In this document: piece by piece, positions 33,063-41,176 of the stretch
How positions within the stretch are numbered: position 1 is the first letter of the stretch
Layout of the letters: each line of letters begins with the position of its first letter
Assembly (NCBI RefSeq): GCF_014650595.1
Contig: NZ_BMVG01000039.1
Coordinates: forward strand, 1-64,000
Length of the DNA: 64,000 bases
Source: Streptomyces alanosinicus
GTDB lineage: Bacteria > Actinomycetota > Actinomycetes > Streptomycetales > Streptomycetaceae
Reading direction: 5' to 3'
Notes under the pieces: model-generated
Told to the model about the DNA's origin: nothing
Database searches by the model: none
The model's input: only the letters and a program-made list of their open reading frames with translations
Position numbers and translations under genes: made by a program

Positions 33063-33392
33063 ATGGCAGATTTCTCCCGCCTTCCCGGACCGAACGCGGA
33101 CCTGTGGGACTGGCAGCTGCTGGCTGCCTGTCGCGGTGTGGACAGCTCGCTCTTCTTCCACCCCGAGGGCGAGCGCGGGGCGGCTCGGAGCGCTCGTGAG
33201 AACTCGGCCAAGGAGGTCTGCATGAGGTGCCCTGTCCGCGCGGAGTGCGCGGCGCACGCGCTGGCGGTACGCGAGCCGTACGGCGTGTGGGGCGGCCTGA
33301 CCGAGGACGAGCGCGAGGAGTTGATGGGGCGGGCGCGCAACCGCCTGGTGGCAGCCTCGGCCGCCGGCGCGGACACCGCCTCGAACCCATAG
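33063..33392 (+). CDS. whiD: WhiD, Wbl-family iron-sulfur sporulation protein
   Basis: A 109-residue WhiB-like protein needed for late sporulation. Four cysteines (23, 53, 56, 62) in the pattern C-x29-C-x2-C-x5-C bind a [4Fe-4S] cluster. The conserved GVWGG turn (about 74-78) and basic C-terminal tail (MGRARNRL) follow, as in all Wbl proteins, which contact the principal sigma factor. ATG at 33063 with AAGGGG 7 nt upstream; an upstream in-frame ATG at 33021 would add a non-conserved extension. It is divergently arranged with bldM. Confidence 0.95.
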   Translation: MADFSRLPGPNADLWDWQLLAACRGVDSSLFFHPEGERGAARSARENSAKEVCMRCPVRAECAAHALAVREPYGVWGGLTEDEREELMGRARNRLVAASAAGADTASNP

Positions 33393-33521
33393 AAGTAACG
33401 TTTCTGCACCCTCAGGCCCACCGGAGCACGCCCGGTGTGCCGCGCTATCGCACGCCCCTCGGGCACGCGGGCGCCGATGAGGCACCGCCACTCTCCCGCG
33501 ACCTGACCCGCCGGACAGGCC

Positions 33522-34421
33522 CTAGCCGCGGCCGGTCGCGCGGGCCAGTTGCTCCAGGGTCGCCGCCACGGCCGGGACCTGGGCCAGGTCGGGCAGGGTG
33601 AGGGCGACGATCTGGCGGCGTACGGCAGGCTCCAGCCGCACCGTCCGCACTCCTCTGGGCCGCACCGACTCCACCGCGAGCTGCGGCAGCACGGCGACGC
33701 CCAGCCCCGCGCCGACCAGGCCGACCACCGCCGGATAGTCGTCCGTGGCGAAGTCGATGCGCGGGGTGAAACCGGCTCCCTCGCACACCTCGACCAGCTG
33801 GCCGCGGCAGCGCGGGCAGCCGGCGATCCAGGGCTCCTGCGCCAGCTCGCCGATGGCGACACTCTCCGCGCGCCCAAGGCGGTGCCGCTCGGGCACCAGG
33901 GCGACCAGACGGTCCGCCAGCAGAGGCCGTACGACCAGGTCGTCCCAGTCCTCGGCGACCGCCGCCCCCTCGTAACGGAAGGCGAGGGCCAGGTCGCAGT
34001 CGCCCTCGCGTAGCAGCTCCACCGACTTCGGGGGTTCGGCCTCCTCCAGGGAGACGCGGGTGCCGGGGTGGGCGGCGCGCAGGGCGGCCAGGGCGGTGGG
34101 GACCAGGGTGGAGCTGCCGCTGGGGAAGGAGACCAGCCGGACCCGGCCGGCGCGCAGACCCGCGATGGCCGCGACCTCCTCCTCGGCCGCGGTGAGCCCG
34201 GCGAGGATCCCAGAGGCGTGCCTGACCAGCGCTTCTCCGGCCTGGGTCAGACGCATCTCACGGCCGTTGCGCACCAGCAGCGGGGTGCCGACCGAGGTCT
34301 CCAGGGCCTTCATCTGCTGACTCACGGCGGGCTGGGTGCAGCCCAGTTCCCGCCCCGCCGCCGAGAAGGAGCCGGTGGCGGCGACGGCGCGCAGGACGCG
34401 GAGATGACGAGCCTCGATCAC
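33522..34421 (-). CDS. LysR family transcriptional regulator
   Basis: A 299-residue LysR-type regulator. The winged helix-turn-helix is at 1-60 (LRVLRAVAATGSFSAAGRELGCTQPAVSQQMKALE), and a two-lobe co-inducer domain follows from about residue 90. A CPRCRGQLVEVC motif in the effector domain (about 198-209) is unusual and could respond to redox state or metals (inference). The start is GTG at 34421. It faces the MOSC gene across 80 bp, the classic arrangement for a LysR protein controlling its divergent neighbour. Confidence 0.9.
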   Translation of the reverse strand: MIEARHLRVLRAVAATGSFSAAGRELGCTQPAVSQQMKALETSVGTPLLVRNGREMRLTQAGEALVRHASGILAGLTAAEEEVAAIAGLRAGRVRLVSFPSGSSTLVPTALAALRAAHPGTRVSLEEAEPPKSVELLREGDCDLALAFRYEGAAVAEDWDDLVVRPLLADRLVALVPERHRLGRAESVAIGELAQEPWIAGCPRCRGQLVEVCEGAGFTPRIDFATDDYPAVVGLVGAGLGVAVLPQLAVESVRPRGVRTVRLEPAVRRQIVALTLPDLAQVPAVAATLEQLARATGRG

Positions 34422-34427
34422 CCTTCG

Positions 34428-34433
34428 AGTATA
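34428..34433 (-). promoter_or_regulatory. Leaderless-type -10 of the LysR gene
   Basis: TATACT on the minus strand, exactly 6 nt before the GTG start codon, which predicts an mRNA that begins at the start codon. There is no Shine-Dalgarno at useful distance. Confidence 0.65.
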
Positions 34434-34465
34434 AGAGCAACTTGGAGATGACGCACAATATTCGC

Positions 34466-34495
34466 TCGACGCTTTGAGTCGGAGTGCCGTACCGT
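34466..34495 (+). promoter_or_regulatory. Leaderless-type promoter of the MOSC gene
   Basis: TCGACG (34466-34471), 18 bp, TACCGT (34490-34495), then 6 nt to the ATG at 34502. The transcript would start at the ATG. Confidence 0.55.
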
Positions 34496-34501
34496 GCGGA
34501 T

Positions 34502-35170
34502 ATGAAGCTTCTTTCGGTCAATCTGGGGCATCCCCGGGCGGTGCCGTACACGGACCAGCCGGAGGGCGTGACGGGCATCGACAAGAAGCCGGTCGACGGT
34601 CCGGTTCGGGTGAGCGCGCCGGGGCCCAAGGGCGTGGGCGGGAGCGGGCTCACCGGGGACGCGGTGTGCGACCGGCGGCACCACGGCGGTGACGACCAGG
34701 CGGTGTACGCGTATGCGCGCGAGGACCTCGACGCCTGGGAGCAAGCGACCGGCCGGCCGCTGGCCAACGGCTGTTTCGGGGAGAATCTGACGACGGACGG
34801 CCTGGACCTGTCCGGGGCGCTGATCGGCGAGCGCTGGCGGATCGGCGCCGAGGTGGTGCTGGAGGTGACCTCGGCCCGGATCCCGTGTCGCACGTTCCAG
34901 GGCCATTTGGGCGAGCGCGGCTGGGTCAAGAGATTCACGCAGAAGGGCGCAACGGGCGCCTACCTCCGGGTGATCGAACCGGGCGAGGTGCGGGCGGGCG
35001 ACCCGATCGAGATCGTGCACCGGCCGGACCACGGGGTGACGGTGGCGATGCAGTTCCGCGCGGTCACCACCGAGCGGGAGCTGCTGCCCCGTGTCCTCGC
35101 GGCGGGCGAGGCGCTGCACGCGGAGACGCTGGCGGCGGCCCGCAAGTACGCGGCGGCGCGGGAGGACTGA
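34502..35170 (+). CDS. MOSC domain protein (YiiM-like)
   Basis: A 222-residue protein of the MOSC family, which handles sulfur carried from pyridoxal-phosphate enzymes or binds molybdenum cofactor. The core segment includes DAVCDRRHHGGDDQAVYAYARED, then GCFGENLTTDGLDLS and the key cysteine motif ARIPCRTFQG. Length and order match YiiM-type proteins that detoxify N-hydroxylated compounds together with Moco. An ATG at 34502 is preferred over an in-frame GTG six codons earlier because the -10 spacing fits leaderless initiation. Likely controlled by the divergent LysR gene. Confidence 0.9.
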   Translation: MKLLSVNLGHPRAVPYTDQPEGVTGIDKKPVDGPVRVSAPGPKGVGGSGLTGDAVCDRRHHGGDDQAVYAYAREDLDAWEQATGRPLANGCFGENLTTDGLDLSGALIGERWRIGAEVVLEVTSARIPCRTFQGHLGERGWVKRFTQKGATGAYLRVIEPGEVRAGDPIEIVHRPDHGVTVAMQFRAVTTERELLPRVLAAGEALHAETLAAARKYAAARED

Positions 35171-35232
35171 GAGACCGTCGGCCGGTCCGCCGCCCGGCCC
35201 CATGCGCAGCGGACGCGCCCACTCCGGGTCAC

Positions 35233-35238
35233 TACCCT
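35233..35238 (+). promoter_or_regulatory. Leaderless-type -10 of the SDR gene
   Basis: TACCCT, then 6 nt to the ATG at 35245; no Shine-Dalgarno is visible. Confidence 0.55.
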
Positions 35239-35244
35239 TGGGCC

Positions 35245-36018
35245 ATGACAACGGCTCTGATTACGGGATCGACCGCGGGGATCGGTGCCGCGTTCGCGCG
35301 GCGGCTGGCGGCTGACGGGCATGACCTCGTCCTGGTGGCCCGGGACACCAAGCGGCTGCGCGAACAGGCGACCGAACTGCATGACCGGCACGGCATCGAG
35401 GTGGAGGTGCTGACCGCCGATCTGTCCGAGGACAAGGGCATCGAGACGGTCGCCGACCGCCTCGGCGACCGGAAGAACCCGGTCGACCTGCTGATCAACA
35501 ACGCCGGCTTCGGCAACAAGGGCCGCTATCTCGAAGTGTCCATGGCCGACGAGCTGAAGATGCTCAAGGTGCACTGCGAGGCGGTGCTCCGGCTGACCTC
35601 GGCGGCGTCGGAGGCGATGCGCGAGCGCGGCCGGGGCGGCGTCGTCAACGTGGCCTCGGTGGCCGCCTTCGTCCCCCGGGGCACCTACGGCGCCTCCAAG
35701 GCCTGGGTCGTGCAGTTCACCCAGGGCGCGGCCCGGGACCTGGCCGGCAGCGGTGTCCGGCTGATGGCGCTGTGCCCCGGCTTCGTGCGCACCGAGTTCC
35801 ACCAGCGGGCCGGCATGGGCACGGACAATATCCCGGGTTGGATGTGGCTGGATGCCGACAAGCTGGTCGCGGCGGCCCTGGCCGACCTGGCGCACGGCAA
35901 GTCCCTGTCCATCCCCGACCCCCGTTACAAGACCCTGATGGGCCTGGTGAAGGTCGCCCCGCGCGGGCTGCTGGGCGGGATCTCCTCCCGGACGGGCCGC
36001 AAGTACGGGCCGCAGTAG
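35245..36018 (+). CDS. Short-chain dehydrogenase/reductase
   Basis: A 257-residue SDR. The cofactor motif is TGSTAGIGAAFA (about residues 8-19), NNAG at about 84-87, and the YxxxK catalytic pair at YGASK (about 146-150), followed by the usual PGFVRTEF. The form and size suit an oxidoreductase acting on small carbonyls with NADP; substrate unknown. It follows the MOSC gene by 74 bp but seems to have its own promoter. Confidence 0.9.
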   Translation: MTTALITGSTAGIGAAFARRLAADGHDLVLVARDTKRLREQATELHDRHGIEVEVLTADLSEDKGIETVADRLGDRKNPVDLLINNAGFGNKGRYLEVSMADELKMLKVHCEAVLRLTSAASEAMRERGRGGVVNVASVAAFVPRGTYGASKAWVVQFTQGAARDLAGSGVRLMALCPGFVRTEFHQRAGMGTDNIPGWMWLDADKLVAAALADLAHGKSLSIPDPRYKTLMGLVKVAPRGLLGGISSRTGRKYGPQ

Positions 36019-36094
36019 CGGGTGGGTGGCGCTGCCGTCCCGGTGCGAAAATGGGCGTGACACAACCGGGCCAGGGGGGCCGGGAGGCAGCGTC

Positions 36095-36802
36095 ATGACC
36101 TTCGTACAGCTCATCGACTGCAGGACGAGCCGGCTGGACGAGATGAACCGGCTCATGGACGACTGGGTCGAACAGACCAAGGGGAAGCGGACGGCGACGC
36201 ACGCGCTGGTGGGCAGGGACCGGTCGGACGGCTCGCACATCGTCGAGGTCGTGGAGTTCCCGTCCTACGAGGAGGCGATGCGGAACTCGCACCTCCCGGA
36301 GACCGACAAGATCTTCCAGGGGATCCTCGCCCTGTGCGACGAGACGCCGACGTTCACCGATCTGGACGTCGTGCGCGACGAGCGGCTGGCCGAGGACACC
36401 GTACGGCGGTTCCTGCGGACGCTGGCGGCACCGGGTGAACTGCCGCCGCTCAACGACCTGTTGGACGAGGACATCCACAGCCACGATCCGGCCGACCCGC
36501 AGGACACCATCGGGCTGGACAACGCCCGCAAGGAGTACGGGATGTGGCGGGCGGCCTTCGACTTCGGTTTCACCGTCGAGGACGTCCTCGCCCAGGGCGA
36601 GCGGGCCTGCGCGCGGTGGCGCTGGGACGCCACGCACAAGGGCGACTTCCTGGGGATCGCGCCCACCGGGCGGCAGGTCGCCATGACCGGGACGACGATG
36701 TTCCGGTTCGGCGCCGACGGCAAGATCGCCGAGATCTGGTGGCATGACGACAGGCTGGGTCTGATGCAACAGCTAGGCGCGCTGGACGAGTTGGAGACGT
36801 AG
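36095..36802 (+). CDS. SnoaL-like (ester cyclase) protein with N-terminal ABM-like part
   Basis: A 235-residue two-part protein. Residues 1-90 (MTFVQLIDCRTSRLDEMNRLM, then HIVEVVEFPSYEEAMRNS) have the dimeric ferredoxin-like look of antibiotic-monooxygenase domains. Residues 105-235 are SnoaL-like (LNDLLDEDIHSHDPADPQDT, then FDFGFTVEDVLAQGERACARWRWDATH), with the acidic residues common in polyketide cyclase folds. The fusion suggests ligand binding or small-molecule chemistry, not specifically polyketides; no biosynthetic genes surround it. ATG at 36095 with GGGAGG 7 nt upstream. It ends in front of the groEL terminator. Confidence 0.8.
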   Translation: MTFVQLIDCRTSRLDEMNRLMDDWVEQTKGKRTATHALVGRDRSDGSHIVEVVEFPSYEEAMRNSHLPETDKIFQGILALCDETPTFTDLDVVRDERLAEDTVRRFLRTLAAPGELPPLNDLLDEDIHSHDPADPQDTIGLDNARKEYGMWRAAFDFGFTVEDVLAQGERACARWRWDATHKGDFLGIAPTGRQVAMTGTTMFRFGADGKIAEIWWHDDRLGLMQQLGALDELET

Positions 36803-36823
36803 GCCTAGGGACGGCGGACAGGG

Positions 36824-36862
36824 CGAAGGCCCGGCACCCCGTGGCGGGGTGCCGGGCCTTCG
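36824..36862. terminator. Strong bidirectional terminator
   Basis: A 17-bp perfect stem, CGAAGGCCCGGCACCCC paired with GGGGTGCCGGGCCTTCG, loop GTGGC, between the converging SnoaL-like gene and groEL1. Confidence 0.88.
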
Positions 36863-36877
36863 TGACGAGCGTCAGGC

Positions 36878-38503
36878 TCAGTGGGCGTGGCCGTGGCCGT
36901 GGCCCGCGGCGGCCGGCTCTTCCTCTTCCTTCTTCTCGACGACCAGGGTCTCGGTCGTGAGCAGCAGGGAGGCGATGGAGGCGGCGTTCTCCAGGGCGGA
37001 GCGGGTGACCTTGACCGGGTCGATGACGCCGGCCTTGATCAGGTCGCCGTACTCGCCGGTGGCGGCGTTGTAGCCCTGCCCCTTCTCCAGGTCCTTGACC
37101 TTGGAGACGATGACGTAGCCCTCCTGGCCGGCGTTCTCGCCGATCCAGCGCAGCGGCTCGACGACCGCGTTGCGGACCACGGAGACACCCGTGGCCTCGT
37201 CGCCGGCCTTGTCGAGGTTGCCCTCAAGGACCTTGGAGGCGTGCACCAGAGCGGAGCCACCACCGGAGACGATGCCCTCCTCGACCGCGGCGCGGGTCGC
37301 GGAGATGGCGTCCTCCAGACGGTGCTTCTTCTCCTTCAGCTCCACTTCGGTGGCGGCGCCGACCTTGATCACGCACACGCCGCCGGCCAGCTTCGCGAGG
37401 CGCTCCTGGAGCTTCTCACGGTCCCAGTCGGAGTCGGTGTTCTCGATCTCGGCCTTGATCTGCGCGACACGGCCGTGCACGTCCTCGGTCTTGCCGGCAC
37501 CGTCGACGAGGGTGGTGTCGTCCTTGGTGACGGTCACGCGGCGGGCGGAGCCCAGCACGTCCAGACCGGCCTGGTCGAGCTTGAGGCCGACCTCCTCGGA
37601 GATGACCGTGGCGCCGGTGAGGACCGCCATGTCCTGCAGCATCGCCTTGCGGCGGTCGCCGAAGCCGGGGGCCTTCACCGCGACGGCGTTGAAGGTGCCG
37701 CGGATCTTGTTGACCACCAGGGTCGACAGGGCCTCGCCCTCGACGTCCTCGGCGATGATCAGCAGCGGCTTGGAGGAGCCGGCCTGGATGACCTTCTCCA
37801 GCAGCGGCAGCAGGTCCTGGATGGAGGAGATCTTGCCCTGGTTGATGAGGATGTACGGGTCCTCCAGGACGGCCTCCATGCGCTCCTGGTCCGTCACGAA
37901 GTACGGCGACAGGTAGCCCTTGTCGAAGGCCATGCCCTCGGTGAAGTCCAGCTCCAGACCGAAGGTGTTGGACTCCTCGACGGTGATGACACCGTCCTTG
38001 CCGACCTTGTCCATGGCCTCGGCGATCAGCTCGCCGACCTGCTGGTCCTGGGCGGACAGCGCGGCGACGGCGGCGATGTCGGACTTCTCGTCGATCGGGC
38101 GGGCCGAGGCGAGCAGCTCGTCGGACATGGCCTTGACCGCGGCGTCGATGCCCTTCTTCAGGGAGGCCGGGGAGGCGCCGGCGGCGACGTTCTTCAGCCC
38201 CTCGCGCACCAGCGCCTGGGCGAGCACGGTGGCGGTGGTGGTGCCGTCACCCGCGATGTCGTTGGTCTTGGTCGCCACCTCCTTCACCAGCTGCGCGCCG
38301 AGGTTCTCGTACGGGTCCTCGATCTCGACCTCACGGGCGATCGTGACACCGTCGTTGGTGATGGTGGGGGCGCCGAACTTCTTGTCGATGACGACGTTGC
38401 GGCCCTTGGGGCCGATCGTCACCTTCACCGTGTCGGCCAGCTTGTTGACGCCGCGCTCAAGGGCGCGACGGGCGTCCTCGTCGAACTTCAGAATCTTCGC
38501 CAT
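36878..38503 (-). CDS. groEL1: Chaperonin GroEL1
   Basis: A 541-residue 60-kDa chaperonin with the ATP site GDGTTTATVLAQ and all standard motifs (TIGPKGRNV, NDGVTIAREV, GGGSALVH, GVIDPVKVTRSALENAASIASLLLTTE). Unlike canonical GroEL it ends in a His-rich tail (GHGHGHAH) in place of GGM repeats, which marks the operon-linked GroEL1 of actinobacteria and may bind metal. It is the second gene of the groES-groEL1 operon, 122 bp after groES, and is controlled by two CIRCE operators upstream of groES. Confidence 0.98.
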   Translation of the reverse strand: MAKILKFDEDARRALERGVNKLADTVKVTIGPKGRNVVIDKKFGAPTITNDGVTIAREVEIEDPYENLGAQLVKEVATKTNDIAGDGTTTATVLAQALVREGLKNVAAGASPASLKKGIDAAVKAMSDELLASARPIDEKSDIAAVAALSAQDQQVGELIAEAMDKVGKDGVITVEESNTFGLELDFTEGMAFDKGYLSPYFVTDQERMEAVLEDPYILINQGKISSIQDLLPLLEKVIQAGSSKPLLIIAEDVEGEALSTLVVNKIRGTFNAVAVKAPGFGDRRKAMLQDMAVLTGATVISEEVGLKLDQAGLDVLGSARRVTVTKDDTTLVDGAGKTEDVHGRVAQIKAEIENTDSDWDREKLQERLAKLAGGVCVIKVGAATEVELKEKKHRLEDAISATRAAVEEGIVSGGGSALVHASKVLEGNLDKAGDEATGVSVVRNAVVEPLRWIGENAGQEGYVIVSKVKDLEKGQGYNAATGEYGDLIKAGVIDPVKVTRSALENAASIASLLLTTETLVVEKKEEEEPAAAGHGHGHAH

Positions 38504-38625
38504 GACAGCGGAAGCCCTCTCGGAAATCTATTGGGTGTAAAGACAACTGCGCCCCGGACGCCCGGCTTCGTTATCGGTCGCGGGGGCCAGGGGCGCAGCT
38601 CAGGAGCAAAATGTGCTCGAGGTGA

Positions 38626-38934
38626 CTACTTCTCGATGATCGCGAGGACGTCGCGAGCCGAGAGGACGAGGAACTCCTCGTTGTTGTACTTCACCTCGGT
38701 GCCGCCGTACTTGCTGTAAAGCACGACATCGCCGACCTTGACGTCGAGCGGAAGGCGCTCGCCGTTCTCGAAGCGGCCCGGGCCCACGGCGAGGACGGCG
38801 CCCTCCTGGGGCTTCTCCTTCGCGGTGTCCGGGATGACCAGGCCAGAGGCGGTGGTCTGCTCGGCGTCGAGCGGCTGGACCACGATGCGGTCCTCAAGCG
38901 GCTTGATGGCAACCTTGGAGCTGGTGGTCGTCAC
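38626..38934 (-). CDS. groES: Co-chaperonin GroES
   Basis: A 102-residue co-chaperonin that caps GroEL. The mobile loop (QTTASGLVIPDTAKEKPQ) and the C-terminal VLYSKYGGTEVKYNNEEFLVLSARDVLAIIE are typical. It is the first gene of the operon with groEL1. Confidence 0.98.
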   Translation of the reverse strand: MTTTSSKVAIKPLEDRIVVQPLDAEQTTASGLVIPDTAKEKPQEGAVLAVGPGRFENGERLPLDVKVGDVVLYSKYGGTEVKYNNEEFLVLSARDVLAIIEK

Positions 38935-39033
38935 GATCCGACCTCCCCCTTCGGAGATCTCACGGGGTTAACTGTCTGAGGTGGCGACCAGGTGGATCCG
39001 TCGTCGCGGGTGCCGGACCTGCCCGTCGCGTTG

Positions 39034-39060
39034 TTGGCACTCTCCTACGGGGAGTGCCAG
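39034..39060. promoter_or_regulatory. CIRCE operator 1 (HrcA site)
   Basis: TTGGCACTC, nine bases, then GAGTGCCAG. This fits the CIRCE consensus (TTAGCACTC-N9-GAGTGCTAA) with two changed positions. It lies around the predicted transcription start of groES. Confidence 0.92.
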
Positions 39061-39065
39061 AGCCG

Positions 39066-39095
39066 AGACTATGACTGCGATTAGCACTCGGTCAA
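39066..39095 (-). promoter_or_regulatory. groES-groEL1 promoter
   Basis: On the minus strand -35 TTGACC (39090-39095), 18-bp spacer, -10 TAGTCT (39066-39071). It is flanked by the two CIRCE sites, so HrcA can block it. Confidence 0.85.
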
Positions 39096-39107
39096 GCGGA
39101 GTGCCAA
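39081..39107. promoter_or_regulatory. CIRCE operator 2 (HrcA site)
   Basis: TTAGCACTC, nine bases, then GAGTGCCAA; one mismatch to consensus. It overlaps the -35 region of the groES promoter. Confidence 0.94.
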
Positions 39108-39139
39108 TGAGCGCGGCGCGTCGGCCGAAGATTGCCGGT

Positions 39140-39265
39140 GCCGGGGCCCTTTTGGCGCTCGGTGCCGCCCTGCCGCCACCGGGGGCTGCCGCCCCCAGAC
39201 CCCCGCTTCGGCCTGAACGGCCTCGTCCTCGATCTCCCCAGCGGGGACACCCCCAGGCGGGCTGA
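39140..39265. repeat. Dispersed Streptomyces intergenic repeat
   Basis: A GC-rich non-coding stretch containing GGGGGCTGCCGCCCCCAGAC and CCCCCGCTTCGGCCTGAAC, then CGGGGACACCCCC. I recognise these phrases from many Streptomyces intergenic regions, where they form REP-like palindromes. Copy number in this genome cannot be known from one window. Confidence 0.5.
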
Positions 39266-39286
39266 TCGGTGCCCGCCGGCGCCTGA

Positions 39287-40168
39287 TCAGTTCAGATAGT
39301 CCTCAAGGCGCCCCACCGTCAGCCCTCGCTGCTGGACCCTGCGCAGCACCTGGGTCGTGCGCTCCCGCAAGGGGGCCGCCGAGGTCTCGTCCGGGCCGAC
39401 CAGGATGATGTCGCCGGCGCGCAGACGGTGTTTGCCGCGGATGTAGACGAGGTCGGTGGGGGTCATCGCGGCGCGCCACAGGACGACCGTGGAGATGCCG
39501 CAGTCGGCCGCGGCGCGCAGGGTGGTGGTGTCGTACGAGGCGTAGGGCGGCCGGAAGAGGCGGGGGCGCACACGGAGGCGGGATCTGAGCCGGGCCTGCT
39601 GACCGCAGATCTCGGCGCGCTGTCCGGCGTACGGCAGTCCGGCCAGCGCGCGGTGGTCGAGGGTGTGGTTCTGGATGCCGGCGCCCAGCTTGCGCAGGCT
39701 GGCGAAGTGGCCGTAGTCGGGGCCGGTGGCGCTGTCGGCGAGGAAGATGCTGACCGGCAGCCGGAGTTCGCGGACCATGTCGACGAACCGGGGGTCCTTC
39801 TCGGCGCCGTCGTCGTAGGTGAGGAAGACGACCCGGTCGTGGGTGGGGACGTGGTCGACGACGCGGGGCAGGGCGCGGCCGGCGGTCTGCGGGGCGAGGG
39901 CCGGGGCGCGGGCGGCGGGCCGCGGCGGGCGGGCGAGGGGCTCGCTCAGGCCCCAGCGGCGGTAGCTCTGGTCGGGGGTGGGGCCGTGCGGGTGTACGCG
40001 CTCGGCGGCCTTCTTGCCGAGGCGTTCGATGGGGTCGACGGACTGGGCGCAGCCGGTGACGCCGGCGAGGAGGAGGGCCGAGGCGAGGAGCGCGGCCATG
40101 GGACGGCGCGGGCGCTGCCCGCGCCCGGTCCCCGCGCGCTCCGCCCGCGGGCTCCTCCCCTGCCTCAC
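39287..40168 (-). CDS. Polysaccharide deacetylase family lipoprotein
   Basis: A 293-residue NodB-homology protein acting at the cell surface. A lipobox LLAGVTGC (about residues 32-40) follows an Arg-rich start, marking a lipoprotein. The core has VVFLTYDDG (the usual TFDDG catalytic and metal motif with a Tyr change), NHTLDH (H-x3-H metal pair) and RPPYASYD. Substrate probably chito-oligosaccharide or peptidoglycan; not determinable. The GTG start overlaps the stop of the preceding gene (GTGA overlap), so the two are translationally coupled. Confidence 0.85.
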   Translation of the reverse strand: MRQGRSPRAERAGTGRGQRPRRPMAALLASALLLAGVTGCAQSVDPIERLGKKAAERVHPHGPTPDQSYRRWGLSEPLARPPRPAARAPALAPQTAGRALPRVVDHVPTHDRVVFLTYDDGAEKDPRFVDMVRELRLPVSIFLADSATGPDYGHFASLRKLGAGIQNHTLDHRALAGLPYAGQRAEICGQQARLRSRLRVRPRLFRPPYASYDTTTLRAAADCGISTVVLWRAAMTPTDLVYIRGKHRLRAGDIILVGPDETSAAPLRERTTQVLRRVQQRGLTVGRLEDYLN

Positions 40169-41085
40169 AGGTAGTCCTCCAGGCGGGCCACGGCGTAACC
40201 CTCGCGCGTGATCTTGTTCAGGAAGCGGCGCATGTCGTCGATCATCGTGCCGTTCCAGTCGGAGCGGCCGCGGAAGTGGGTGAGGACGATGTCGCCGCGG
40301 CGCATCTTCTGGTCGTCCTCGCGGTACTCCCAGTGGTCGACGAAGACCTCCTCGTTCCAGATCGGCGCGTACTTGATGCCGCAGGACTTGGCGGCGCGCA
40401 GGGTGTCCTGGTTGTAGTTGCCGTAGGGCGCGCGGAAGACCGTCGGGCGCTTGCCGAACTGCTTCTCCATGATGTCCTGCATGTCGCAGATCTCGGTCTT
40501 CTGATCGTCGTAGGACAGACCCGGCAGGTAGGGGTGGTGCAGGGTGTGGTTGTTCAGGGTGTGGCCCAGGGACTGCATCCTGCGGAAGTAGCCGTAGTCG
40601 TCCTCGATCAGGTAGTTGCTGAGGAACGCGGTGTACGGGATCTTCAGCTCCTGCATCATCCGCAGGAACTCGGGGTCCTTGTCCGAGCCGTCGTCGATCG
40701 TGAGGAAGACGATCTTCTGCCTGGTGGGGATCGTGGTGAAGACCGGGGGCAGGTTCCAGTCCTCCTGGTGGTCCACCTCGAAGCCGGGCCGGGCGGTGAT
40801 CCTCGGCTTCGCGGCGGGCGGCGCCGGGGGCGCAAGCGGCGCCTGGTCCAGCCCCCAGCGCTTGGCGGCGGCGACCACACGGGCACGTTCGGCGGCCTGG
40901 CGGGCCTTGGGGCTCAGGACGTGGCCGGGGCCGCCCCGGCCAGGTGCGGGGCGGGTCCCGGTGGGACCCGCGCAGCCGGAGAGGAGGGCGGCGGAGGCCA
41001 GCGCGACGGCTCCGCAGCCCCGAGCGAGACGCCCGAAACGGGACGGTCTTTTATCGTTCTCATCGTTTTGTACGACTGCTCGCAT
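40165..41085 (-). CDS. Polysaccharide deacetylase family lipoprotein (second copy)
   Basis: A 306-residue lipoprotein. Lipobox ALLSGC, then a deacetylase domain with VFLTIDDGSDKDPEF, NHTLHHPYL (H-x3-H) and FRAPYGNYN. The central aspartate pair (DD) is kept as in NodB enzymes. The start was placed at the ATG at 41085, where a signal peptide begins (GRLARGCGAVALASAALLSGC). The two deacetylase genes are duplicates of one another with about 45 percent visible identity by eye. Divergent from the methyltransferase gene at 41177. Confidence 0.85.
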   Translation of the reverse strand: MRAVVQNDENDKRPSRFGRLARGCGAVALASAALLSGCAGPTGTRPAPGRGGPGHVLSPKARQAAERARVVAAAKRWGLDQAPLAPPAPPAAKPRITARPGFEVDHQEDWNLPPVFTTIPTRQKIVFLTIDDGSDKDPEFLRMMQELKIPYTAFLSNYLIEDDYGYFRRMQSLGHTLNNHTLHHPYLPGLSYDDQKTEICDMQDIMEKQFGKRPTVFRAPYGNYNQDTLRAAKSCGIKYAPIWNEEVFVDHWEYREDDQKMRRGDIVLTHFRGRSDWNGTMIDDMRRFLNKITREGYAVARLEDYL

Positions 41086-41164
41086 GGTGCCGGATCCTCG
41101 CAGCCGGGAGCCGTGCCGCCGGGCCGACACCGCGGCCGGAAGGCGCACGATCCACCGACTGGCC

Positions 41165-41176
41165 CACAATGACCCG
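41165..41176 (+). promoter_or_regulatory. Leaderless-type -10 of the methyltransferase gene
   Basis: CACAAT (41165-41170), then 6 nt to the GTG at 41177; the transcript would begin at the start codon. Confidence 0.5.
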
